Shown piece after piece: positions 1 to 9,058 of a DNA stretch of 13,461 bases. The notes under the pieces were generated by a model, which saw only the letters and a list, made by a program, of their open reading frames with translations, made no database searches and was not told the origin of the DNA. Location: NCBI RefSeq assembly GCF_000002865.3, contig NW_001865053.1, forward strand, positions 823,542-837,002. Direction: 5' to 3'. Source of the stretch: Monosiga brevicollis MX1. Its lineage: Eukaryota; Opisthokonta; Choanoflagellata; Craspedida; Salpingoecidae. The position numbers were made by a program, and so were the translations under genes. The first letter of the stretch is position 1, and each line of letters starts with the position of its first letter.

Positions 1-95
1 CAAACCCCCCCCCCCCCCCCCCGAACGACAAGGGGCGCAAAGGACACCCCAGAGCCCAGAGGAGAAAGATATCCAGAAAGAGATCAAACGCTCAC
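1..95 (-). other. 5' part of intron 1 of the leftward gene
   Basis: The intron begins at the donor GTGAGC (complement of 90-95) and continues off the left edge. Near the edge, positions 5-22 are 18 consecutive C, which is a G tract on the transcribed sense strand of this gene. No branch point or acceptor is in the window. Confidence 0.6.
5..22. repeat. Homopolymer C tract (18 nt)
   Basis: Eighteen uninterrupted C residues lie inside the partial intron of the leftward gene, 5 nt from the window edge. Such tracts are prone to length error in sequencing and assembly. Confidence 0.9.
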
Positions 96-246
96 CTTCA
101 TCGGCTTTAACGCGCTTGGCTTCAGGGCCTGCCTGCACGGGATCTGCCTTGAGCTCGGGCTGTGCCGAAGCAGCCACGGCCTCGTGCACACGACCGTTGC
201 TGTTGCCAGTGGCGGCGGTTGCGGTGGGCGTTTCGCTTTCCGCCAT
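96..246 (-). CDS. First coding exon of a leftward gene, unknown product with c-Myc-like NLS (partial)
   Basis: Reading leftward from the ATG at 246-244 gives 50 open codons plus one base, ending at a strong splice donor (AAG|GTGAGC, GT at 95-94), so the exon ends in phase 1. The start context is good: ACCACGATGG, with A at -3 and G at +4. The peptide begins MAESETPTATAATG and is Ala/Thr/Glu-rich and low in complexity, as a disordered N-terminus would be. It ends PEAKRVKADE, which resembles the c-Myc nuclear localisation signal PAAKRVKLD. The rest of the gene lies beyond the left edge, so no function can be assigned; a nuclear protein is an inference from this motif alone. Codon choice and the combination of start, open frame and donor make it a real exon rather than chance. 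The opposite strand also has an open frame over this interval, which I treat as a shadow. Confidence 0.7.
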
Positions 247-1238
247 CGTGGTCAGTGACACACAAACAGAAAAACTACAGTTTTGAATATCTGTTCACAA
301 CATGTCTCTTGAGTCTTATAGTCGACAACAGGTGTTTGGCGGTTCCCCCTCAACTTGCATGCAGTGCATGCATCCAGTGCATACCATCGCTTGGCCCAAG
401 GGATCGTCTCCATCCTCAACCGGGCGGCCGGCTTGGATAGCATCGGGCGAGCTGGCGCAAAGCGTTCTTGCGGTGTTGACCGGCTCATCTGCAAGACAAG
501 TTCGCTAACACGTCAATGACTGGTTCTGCATTTCAAGGCGAATGAGGACAAAGGCTGTGGCTGACCCATGCAACATGAGCTGCGCCTGGGCGACGGTCCA
601 TGGCATGCAGTTGAAGCGTCAACGAGAGCGGTGAATCCCCCGGCGGGCAAGGGGAAGGACATGGGGATAGACCAACCAATCATTTGTATGTCCTCACCCC
701 CAACTGTCAGCATGTGTCTTGGCCTTGCTTCGAAGCATATCCCTCCCCCAACGTTCCCCCTCTTCCACCAACAACATGCAAAGGCTGCTGGCGGTTTGTA
801 TACTCGTCCCCCCATACCCACCCATCCTGACACTGCCAGGTACGGTCAAGGCAGCATATTCCCCGCAAATATGTGGATGACCTGGTCATTGTCTGCGCAA
901 CAGTCCCGTCGCCCGGTCAGCCACACCCATTCTTTCCCTTCCTCTCCGGCTTCCAGCCTCCCACTTTTGGCTGCCTCCTGGGCTAGCTCGCAACAGAAAC
1001 ACAAAAACAAAACAAAAACTACAATTGTCCGGTCGTGCGCGCACCCTCTTGATGTGCCAGCTTAATCCAGCCTCTCTCTGACTGTTGTCTTTCTCGCTTT
1101 CTCCCCTCTTGCTTTCTCGCTCTCGCGCTTTCTCGCTTCCCGCAGGGCATCTCTCCATTGTGCTTGCGAACACTCATGAGGGTCAGACGTTGATTCTGTC
1201 ATCGGTCCACCAAAGACCGTCCAGCATGAAAACTTGCC

Positions 1239-1248
1239 CTTTTATATA
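1239..1248 (-). promoter_or_regulatory. Candidate TATA box, leftward orientation
   Basis: On the minus strand the sequence reads GGGTATATAAAAGGGC. The core TATATAAAAG matches the TATAWAAR consensus, with the GC-rich flanks typical of strong core promoters. It would place a leftward start near 1205-1215, about 960 nt upstream of the leftward gene's ATG, which would need a long or spliced 5' leader. The plus-strand reading (TATATA) is a weaker match. A chance occurrence is possible. Confidence 0.35.
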
Positions 1249-1838
1249 CCCTTGGAACCACGAACGATGACCACGGCCCTCACCGTGAAGCGCCGCGGGT
1301 TGCTGCTGCCACACACCAACCATGGCATGCATGTTTGCTCGCCGCCACCCGCTTCCGTCGTCGCCACCGCCAGCCTTTGCTCTGGCGTACACCCCAAAGG
1401 CTCCACCACTGGCATAATGAGAGGCAGTATGATCGATTGGCCTCTACCACACGCGCCGGGAGCCCCTCATTTTTGTGGCGGTGATTCTCAGTGTCACCAC
1501 CTGTCGCTCGTGTCTTCACGAGCCTTGTGCGCTGTAGACCGTCTTGGCCAGAGCCCAAGACTTGTCTCAGCTGCCTCCTGCTACCTCCCAACTCTCTACC
1601 CCCGCTTCGTCCTTTGCACCTACTGCACAAGACCCCAGCCAAAGTTGAGCGAGTCCAGCACCAGACCAACTGCCCAGCTCCTACCCTCGCGCAGAGTGCA
1701 CCCGCACCCAATCGCTGCACTTGTTGGTTTTTCAAGCGTGCCAAGTGTTTCTCAGCGGGTCCCGCTCCTCGAGTTACACTTCTGCCCGTGACCCGCGACC
1801 CGCGCGGTGGTGCATTCGTGACTTTTTCTTGTTTTGGC

Positions 1839-1865
1839 ATCTCTGTGGCCCGAGCCCACAGAGAT
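1839..1865. promoter_or_regulatory. Perfect 10-bp hairpin upstream of the vWA gene
   Basis: ATCTCTGTGG at 1839-1848 is exactly complementary to CCACAGAGAT at 1856-1865, with a 7-nt loop CCCGAGC. It ends 122 nt before the start codon of the vWA receptor gene, so it lies in its promoter or 5' leader. As RNA it would form a stable stem; as DNA it could be a dyad-symmetric protein site. No terminator-like T run follows directly. The function is unknown. Confidence 0.5.
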
Positions 1866-1987
1866 CTTGTTTTACCCTACTTCTCGACACTGATCTCGTC
1901 CACCTTTGACGAACCTCCCTCGACGCCGGCCGACGAACAAACGGAGGCCGCAAAAAGATAGTCCAACCAGACGCCACAAGCAGCAAG

Positions 1988-4900
1988 ATGCGTCTGCTTA
2001 CTTTCCTGGCCCTGCTGGCATGTGCCACAGCAACTCGCCACGGTACGTGTGCCGGTCATTTGAAAGCCCCTTGTGATGCCTTGACGGTGCTCGGGCGTCG
2101 CTGCCTGGCACCTTTGGCTTTCTTTCAGAGGTGGAATGAAAGCTTTGAAATCACACCTACCGCAGCGCATGAAGAACCGCTCAATTCTTGTGCCCTGGTC
2201 CCCTCCGTTCTACGTAGCATGTGGCGATGTCGTGGTAGTGCTGGACGCCTCCTCCTCGGTTGGTAAGCAAGCCTTCCAACACTCTTTACAGTTTGTATCC
2301 AACCTCGTGGACCAACTCGATTTGACTTCAAGCCGGTAAGATACATCAACTCCAGGTGAACGTGCAACTGTGGCTATTCCTCGGTCTGGCTCACCGCTGA
2401 TGTTCGCCTACCATTACCTGTAGCATGGGCATGGTGGTTTTCGGCACCGAGCCCGAACTGGTCTTTGACTTGTACACACATGGCACCCCAAAGCAGTACA
2501 AGCAGAACATCCTTCGCACCCCATACCTTTCCACCTCAACGGCCACCGGTACGGGCTTCCACCAGCCTCGCTCCAACAATCATTCAAAGGCACACTTGCA
2601 GCTTGATCCTCTTCCCCTGCGCGTTCGATTCACACCCGATTGCATTCGCAACCTTGCATACAGGCGCGGCGCTGGAATTTACCGCCGGCATCTTTGTCGA
2701 CACACGGGCCGACCCTTCCAAGCCTCTGAACATCGTTCTGCTCACGGACGGTCATACCCTCGAAGAAGAGGATGTTTTGCGCGCGGGTATTGACCGTGTT
2801 CAAACGGACAATGTCTACGTTCATGCGATTGGCGTTGGATATGGACTTGATGCCGCCGAGCTTGGGCTCATTGCCACATCTGACGAATATGTCACTCAGG
2901 TGCGTCTGGTGCCGGAGCCCTTTCACCTCACCTCCCCCGACAGAGCAGCCACCACTGTGCTCTCTTTGGCTATCTGCATCTTTCATGCTGCTTGTTTAAT
3001 AAACGGCATCTCATACTAAGCCATACGCTTGGACTTTTCCTTTACTCGAGTTGTAGGTTCCAGCTTACGCTGAGCTGTTGGAGTTGTCATTTGCCTCAGA
3101 ATTGGTTGACAGCTTTGCTTGTGCCAGCCATGCGTCCTCGAGCCCGGCAGTTACAACCACCCCGGCTGCCCCAACCAAGACACGTAGCAGCCAGCCTAAA
3201 CCATCGACAACATTGACCACGACCACAGCCACTACCACCACCGCCGGTTCGAACGAGGGCAAATCCTGCTGGGAGCGTGCACAAGACGTGGTGTTTGTAC
3301 TTGATGGCTCCGACCACACCGAGGCCTCGGATTTTGCAAGCTACAAAAAGTTTATCAGTCACTTCATGACACAAGCGGGCCCCAACACTCGTCCAGCCCT
3401 GGTTGTGGCAGCAGACACGGCGCATGTGGAGTTTTCCTTTGCCGATGCCACCCCGCTGCGGCAGCTCAAGACTTTGTTGTCGAATGCAGGGCAACGCTTC
3501 AGTTCAAACCAGGACCTTGGTCCCGCCCTCGCGATGGCCGCCGAACTGCTGGACAACCTGCAAGCCGGTGCTCGTCCTTGGGCTGAGAAGGTCATCGTTT
3601 TGATTACACCCAATGCCCATCTGAACCCGTCCTCCGCGATTGAGAACATTGAAACTATTCGGCTTGCCGCTGACCGCCTGGTGGCGGTTGGAATGGGAGG
3701 AGCCGACTCGGCCGTCCTGCGTACCCTCGCCGGTGCCAACGATGCGACTTTTGCTCTCAAGCATACAGGCGCACTCCTCGCAAGCACAGAAATGATTGTC
3801 GAAGTGGCACTCTGCCTCGACTACGAGATCGATCACCAGAATTTGATTTGCCAGGATGGCCTCATCCATGAAACCAACGTAGCCTGTGCCTGTGCGGATG
3901 AACACTGCCGTACTTGCGAGCGAGCAGGAGGCCATGAACAGTGTCGCACGTGTATGGACGGGCGCTTGTCACTGGGCCATGCCTGTGCGAACACGTGTCC
4001 GGATACTTTTGTTGATCGTGACGGCGAGTGCGTCTCTCCTTTGACTCCGTTTTCGGCACACATCGTGCTAGCGCTGGACGACTCGACTTCTGTGGGCTAT
4101 GCGGGCTTTCAGCGCCAGGTGACCTGGGCCAGCAGCCTGGCTCAACTACTGACCTTTGATAGCGGTGTGATTCAGATGGGGGCTTTCTCCTTTGATGATC
4201 GCGTGCAGCCAATTTCACGCTTTACCTCGGTGGAGGTTTTGGTCGACACGTTGCAATCCGCCAAATGGACGGGTGGTGCTTCTTCCTTGGCTGAGGCTTT
4301 GAGTTTTACGGGCGCGCGCTACTTTCAAGATCTCTCCTTGCCCGCCGACCATCGCCGTATTCTGGTTATTCTGCTCGACGGCGCTGCTGATGACACAGTC
4401 GCTCAAGTTGCGCGTCAAGCCACACAATTGCGTCAAATGGGCGTCACGATCTTTGCCATCGCCGTGCAGGATAGCAATGACGTACAGCAGCAGGAGGCAC
4501 AACTCATGGCTGCGGTCTCGTCGACTGTGGAGTACCACTTGATGCGTGTTCCAAACATGGAGGCACTCATGGATGCGAACCTTATTGTCGAGTTTGCCAG
4601 CCGCTTGGCAGGTGAAGATGGCACCAACCCCACCACCCGACGCCCTCCCACCACTACTCAAAAGCTGCCGGACCCAACCACGCTGCTGCCCTCACCTGAG
4701 CCCACGTTGTTGCCGACCCCAACCATTGCCACGATGCCTCGCACACCCGAACGCCGACCCGTCACCACGACAGCAACAGCAAAACATCGCCCGACCACAC
4801 GTCGACCCGAGTCAGGGAACGGCGTGTCCGTGCTTGAGCAAGACTCGGGGAGCAGCTCAGATCAAAATGTATTGGCAACTCCCGGTGCCATAGTTGGCAT

Positions 4901-5063
4901 GGCAGTCGCGGCCTGTGTGCTGGTCGCAGCCTTGGGTATGGCCGCTTATCGCTATCAACGTGCGCGACAGTCGGTCGACCTTCAACTGCAGCTCGAGTGG
5001 CAAGACAGTTGGACAGGGCGCACCTTGCAGCTGCAGCAACAGCCCTTTGAATCCACGGTCTAG
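1988..5063 (+). CDS. Triple von Willebrand factor A domain type I membrane receptor (5 exons, 846 aa)
   Basis: Exons: 1988-2042, 2218-2335, 2424-2548, 2664-2899 and 3057-5063, with GT-AG introns (donors GTACGT, GTAAGA, GTACGG, GTGCGT). The sum is 2541 nt in one frame. The start was chosen because it gives a signal peptide (MRLLTFLALLACATA) with A at -3, spliced straight into the first vWA domain. vWA1 (about 20-200) has an intact MIDAS: DASSS at 28-32, T97 in TATGAAL and D128 in LLTDG. A Thr-rich linker (about 206-241) follows. vWA2 (about 249-430) has a damaged MIDAS: DGSDH at 261-265, and LITPN where LLTDG is expected. A module with eleven cysteines (431-503, two CxxC) resembles furin-like repeats. 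vWA3 (about 511-695) has DDSTS at 519-523 and LLDG, but Ala586 replaces the MIDAS Thr. Then come a Thr/Pro stalk (697-785), one membrane helix (about 789-808) and a 38-residue tail ending ESTV, a class I PDZ ligand. By family, a cell-surface adhesion or matrix-binding receptor with divalent-metal-dependent ligand binding. Intron 1 could instead end at 2130, adding 29 residues; I prefer 2217 because of its better pyrimidine tract and direct entry into the domain. Confidence 0.85.
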
Positions 5064-5397
5064 ACGCCTAGGCACTAATAGAGAGAAGCTTCCGACGGAT
5101 TGTACCCTTGGCTTGTGTCGCTGTTTTTGATTTTCAAGGTGCTGGCATCTCACGACTCAGAAGAGTTGATCTTGCTTCGACTTCTGCGTTGCTCTTGTTT
5201 TCGTGCGGCCAGCGGCCACTTTTGCCGCCCTTGTTTGTTTGCTGTTCGTGTTCTATTATTTCTCTTTCTTTTTCGTCATTATTGGTTTCTGGTTCTGGTG
5301 CTGATTGCATGCGCGATTCACTCTCGCCATCCTGAACTGATCAAATTCAGACGTCACAGTCCTCTGGGCTCATCTGGCTTTCGAAGCGACACGAAAC

Positions 5398-5398
<1 letters not shown>

Positions 5399-5428
<30 letters not shown>
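5399..5428. repeat. (AC)15 microsatellite
   Basis: Thirty uninterrupted nucleotides of AC dinucleotide lie in the gap between the vWA and SPX genes. Confidence 0.95.
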
Positions 5429-5430
<2 letters not shown>

Positions 5431-5502
5431 AACCTGCGGCTTTTACAAAGATTCTCTGTTTTGGATCAATTCTTTTGTCCTCTCTGTCTCTGTACCACTT
5501 CA

Positions 5503-5522
5503 TCTCTCTCTCTCTCTCTCTC
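5503..5522. repeat. (TC)10 microsatellite in a longer pyrimidine tract
   Basis: Ten TC units sit inside a broader pyrimidine-rich stretch, about 5470-5595, that also contains CTCTG-type imperfect repeats and a T13 run at 5583-5595. It lies 230-320 nt upstream of the SPX gene start, so it may form part of that promoter or leader. Confidence 0.9.
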
Positions 5523-5823
5523 TGCTCTTTCTCTGCTCTGTCTGCTCTGTCATCTCTGTCATCTCTCTCTTTGTCCACCCTCTTTTTTTTTTTTTGTGAT
5601 GAATGTCAGTGTTTTCAGTTTCTTCGCTGTGTGTTTGAGTGGCGCAGTCCCGGTGAGCACGAGCAGCGGCTTGTGGCGGTCCAGCAGCAGCTGGCCAAGG
5701 GCAGTGTGTGCTCAGAGAACGTGGAGCATTCTTTTTTTTTTCGGCATTGCAACGCACAGCCGAGCCTCTTTGCCACACCATCCTGGGCTGCCCAAGGCGT
5801 TGTATCTTTCAGGACCGGTCGTC

Positions 5824-8627
5824 ATGAAATTTGGCAGGCGCTTGCTGCACAGTTTACGCGAGGAAGGTGCGGCTAGCACTCATTTCGAGGATCCTTGGTC
5901 TTTAGTGAGCCAGACATTGATGCGGGGAGGAAGTTTCCGACTCGCCCTCACTTTCAAAAAAAAAAAACACCCCACACCCTAGGTTGGGAGGACTACTACA
6001 TGGACTATAATACCCTCAAAGACATTGTTCGAGAGTGCACAGAGGCCTCTGACCCAGAGGTTGCAGCGCATACTCTTCAACATTTTGAATCCCTGCTCAA
6101 GGTCGGTTGGCTGGCTGCGCCAAATTCTCATTGTGCACTAAAAGTCGCCTTCTGATTGTCCTTTGCTCTACACCAACCTCGATGGCGATCCTTCAGCGTG
6201 AAGTTACAAAAGTTGATCAGTTTGTGTTTGCTACCCTCGAGGCTTCAGAGCTTCTCTTTTGGGGCAGTGGCGATTCCGACGTAGCACTTCGCGAAGGTGT
6301 ACTGCGAACCATAACTGGAGATTTTGATATTTTGGTATGTGTATGCGATGGAGTCTGCACTCTACTGCCCTGCGCCTCACCCCAATTTGGTGATTGCCAT
6401 ACAGGACCCAACCGTTCATGGCAATGCAGAAGCCGAAACCCTCTTGCACGCCTTTGTTACCCTTCAGGAGCGAGTGGAGGCCTTACGTCGCTTCGTCCTC
6501 ATCAACCGTGCCTCCCTGACTAAGATATTGAAAAAATATCTGCGTCGCCTTGGCAGTGGCGCCAATGCAACCAATAATTTCAATGAAACCCCGGAAGAGA
6601 GGCCAGTTGCAAAGAACCCCAAGGCAGGTGATATTGACAGAAAGCGGTGTTTGCGGTAACAACATCACCGCCTTGCTCCTCCTCCTCCTCTCCTCTTCCA
6701 CCTCGCTGAGACCATTGGCAGGACACTCGATTTCATCCAAACGAGAGAGGGCAGTGGAAAAAACAAAAAAAAATTGGTCTTTGCGCATGGTCTCAAACAT
6801 GTGCCGTGGTCCATCTTCAACTTGCCTGTAGCGTGTCGCTCATTGAGGGCTCTTTTCTAGGCCTTAGCAGCCCTAACTCTGCAAAGCAGCAGCACGACTG
6901 TCATGCGACGTTTACAAGCATTGCGAACAGATATGGAAGTTCTTGCAGATCACATCATGCTCACCTCTAGCTCGTGCTTCGACTACATCTCCTCCCTGCG
7001 GGTGCAGCATGCCTCATGGGCCGAGCGCCACAAAACTGCCCAACGCGAACGCATGATGCTCGCGAAGCATCCCCGATTTCGACGATTTGCTTCTATTTTT
7101 AATTTTCAAATGACGTGGCGGCCCACGATCTTGTTGGCAGCGCTACTTGTGACCCAGCTGCTGACCTTTGGAATCTCCTACTCGATCACTCGGCATCTGA
7201 GCATGGATGATGGAACTCCTGTCTTTGCCTCGCAAGGTTGTTGTGCAACTTTCGATTGATGAACCCTATCTCTTTCCACTGGCCCTTACCGTTTGCTTTT
7301 GCCCGGTCAAATGGCACCAATAGGATATTTTCTCTCGGCCTCGATTGATCGCAGCCCAGGTGAAACAATCGTCCCTGGCCTTCCATGACCTCTTGAGCGT
7401 TTCATCCAATTTTACAATTCGCTTCTCGCGCCTGAAATTGGATTTCCAAAGAATGGCTTTGCGGCTGGCTGTACTTACTTTGCCCGTGCTGCGTGCTATA
7501 GCAAGTCACGTTGGAACGCTTGGCCTGTCGTGCAGCTGCATCGCATTGATCCTTGTCATTGTGGTCAGACACAAGGTATTGGAATCGTCCAAAACACTGC
7601 TTTGCCGTCTTAAATGCAAATGTTTGTGGACTGTCTGTAGATAGCTCTCAGGTTTGCGCCCTTTACCTGGCCTCTCATAACGTGCCTCTCACACCTTTGT
7701 TCCTTCATCCAACCTTGTTAGCTCATCAAACGACGACTCTTAGGTCGAGCAACCTTTGTACATCGTTTGTCCATGACGTTTGGCATGCTGGCCTCCTTTG
7801 CAGTCTTGGGTGTTGGCGCCTTTCAGGTGGGCAGAGATCGCCATTGAGCGCCTTTTGCTCTTTTCTGATCAGAACGGCACACTGGTTTCGATTTACATGT
7901 CAATCCGGCTATCGCGCTTCAATCACGTCTTACATTGCCGTGCGCTTGTCATGTCGCAGCGACATTTGCATGGGATTGGTCACAATGTTTTTGCAGTCCT
8001 TTTTTTTACTGTCGGCGTTTGTCACACGACCATAGAGTGTTATCTTGATGCAAGATTCAAGGTCGGTTGTCTACCGGTTTGCATCACCCGTGTCACTCTG
8101 CTGTCAGTCGCTGTCACTGCTGAGCCCTCTTCATAACTGATCTCTTTCATGATTCAATGCGTGTTTTATTTTCTTCGCAGCTTTCTACACCATGGACCTT
8201 GCGACTGCGTCGCAGCATTGTCGGTTTCACCGCTCTGTGTGTGGTGATCTTCCTCACCTTTCTGTACTTGGGAGCGCATCACTGGGAGCAACGAGATATG
8301 AACCTACTTCTTATCGCTGCCATAGCCGAGATTGCCGCACTCTTCAGCTTTTTGCTTTACTTTTGCACCTATCTCTCTGACTTTGCACATGCCATGATCT
8401 ACGTGGTGATTATTGAGCGACGAAGGCGACAAGCTACTGCCACCCCGTCGCTAGCAGAGTTTAAGGACATGGGCGCAGCAAGCAAAGAGAAATCTAGGCA
8501 AAAATCATCCGCTACCGCCGAGCGGAGAAATTTGAGCCACAAAGCCTTGGGTGTTGCCCAACGCGTTTTAGCACAAAAAAATAAACAGAATCATCTCGGA
8601 GGTGGCAGCAAGGCCAAGGCCAATTGA
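5824..8627 (+). CDS. SPX domain fused to Frag1/DRAM/Sfk1-like six-helix membrane protein (9 exons, 588 aa)
   Basis: Exons: 5824-5866, 5983-6101, 6197-6334, 6405-6627, 6868-7236, 7355-7575, 7722-7826, 7960-8061 and 8181-8627; the sum is 1767 nt in one frame. The start was chosen because SPX domains begin at the N-terminus, here MKFGRRL. The SPX domain (1-about 145) shows WEDYYMDYNTLK (Y23 and K27 in the anion-binding positions), REVTKVDQF, and NRASLTKILKKYL with K140, K143 and K144. SPX pockets bind inositol pyrophosphates and report phosphate status. Helices follow at about 260-282, 348-368, 388-405, 411-431, 453-472 and 482-504. The pattern GMLASFAVLGVGAFQ, then HGIGHNVFAVLFF, and finally AAIAEIAALFSF...YLSDF, matches the Frag1/DRAM/Sfk1 family (lysosomal, Golgi or plasma-membrane proteins tied to autophagy and lipid handling). 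The lumenal loop has an NFT sequon (316-318). A basic, Lys-rich tail (about 518-588) is probably cytosolic, as is the SPX domain. The exon 4/5 junction (6627/6868) is the least certain; 6871 is an alternative acceptor. Two donors are the unusual AAG|GTCGGTTG. Confidence 0.8.
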
Positions 8628-9058
8628 TGACACAATCAACATCACACGAATGTCAAATCCGATCATCCACGGACTGATGTCCCCGCTTGTTTTTTTGACA
8701 TGTCAAGACGCTTTCAATGCTTTTGCACCCATCTAGGATTGCCCACTGTGGGTCTCCTCGTGCCCAACTTCACACACTCCTACCTACCATGATTTACTGG
8801 ACTACGACACCAACTGGAGAACTCCGATAGCTGGTGTAGCTTGACTTAAAGACACGACTGCAGGGTCTGAACTTGGCATCTGATTTATCATTGCCTCAAA
8901 GATGCGGGTTCTGTTGAGCGCCGGTGCGATCTGCGCTGGCCTGGGTAGTTTCAAACAAGATTCGCAAGGCCTTGGCCTTGTTTCCATGAGCTCTTTCGGC
9001 ATAGCTTAGCCCACGGAGACGTCATTCCTGCCGGTCTTAGGCTGCACGGGTTGTCAAG
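8628..9058. other. Noncoding gap between host genes and retroelement region
   Basis: This covers the 3' flank of the SPX gene. Frames here are short and lack recognisable motifs. I see no RNA gene and no repeat of note. Degraded retroelement sequence may begin inside its right half, but nothing recognisable appears before about 9060. Confidence 0.5.

Larger units (their letters stand above)
247..1987. other. Intergenic region, likely divergent promoter region; no convincing gene
   Basis: This 1.7-kb stretch separates a leftward gene (ATG at 246) from a rightward gene (ATG at 1988). Open frames occur on both strands, for example 568-1065 plus, 1280-1840 minus and 1491-1961 plus. Their translations are Pro/Ser/Arg-rich with no domain, no conserved motif and no signal peptide, and they overlap one another, so I do not call them genes. 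Visible content: CATGCA/GCATGC-rich patches near 357-371, 603-608 and 1325-1330; a pyrimidine-rich tract near 1070-1145 with repeated CTTTCTCGCT-like units; a minus-strand TATA box near 1239-1248; and a perfect 10-bp inverted repeat at 1839-1865. A short noncoding RNA or a small spliced gene cannot be excluded by eye. Confidence 0.55.
5064..5823. other. Intergenic region between vWA and SPX genes, microsatellite-rich
   Basis: This stretch should hold the 3' end of the vWA gene and the promoter and leader of the SPX gene. It contains (AC)15 at 5399-5428, a long pyrimidine-rich tract about 5470-5595 with (TC)10 at 5503-5522 and T13 at 5583-5595, and T10 at 5732-5741. No AATAAA lies directly after the vWA stop. 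A frame is open upstream of and in phase with the SPX ATG, but it encodes low-complexity Ser/Leu/Cys runs and I regard it as leader sequence. Confidence 0.6.

Noticed and set aside
568-1065. Open frame of 165 codons, plus strand
   Set aside because: Pro/Ser/His-rich with no domain or signal peptide, overlapped by open frames on the other strand; looks like chance openness in GC-rich DNA.
1280-1840. Open frame of 186 codons, minus strand
   Set aside because: Arg/Gly/Trp-rich composition without recognisable motifs, overlapping plus-strand frames of similar length.
1491-1961. Open frame of 156 codons, plus strand, just before the vWA gene
   Set aside because: Cys/Pro/Arg-rich noise; it spans the hairpin and the likely leader of the vWA gene and shows no family resemblance.
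2131-2217. Alternative 3' splice site giving 29 extra residues before vWA1
   Set aside because: In phase, but it inserts a basic, non-conserved stretch between signal peptide and domain; the acceptor at 2217 has a better pyrimidine tract. It cannot be fully excluded without transcripts.
3078-5063. Exon 5 of the vWA gene as a separate single-exon gene
   Set aside because: There is no ATG at the 5' end of the open frame, it begins in the middle of the last helix of vWA1, and splicing to the upstream exons completes that domain in frame.
5599-5823. Upstream in-frame ATG with a signal-peptide-like start before the SPX domain
   Set aside because: SPX domains are cytosolic and begin at the protein N-terminus; the extension is low complexity and derived from T- and CT-rich leader DNA.
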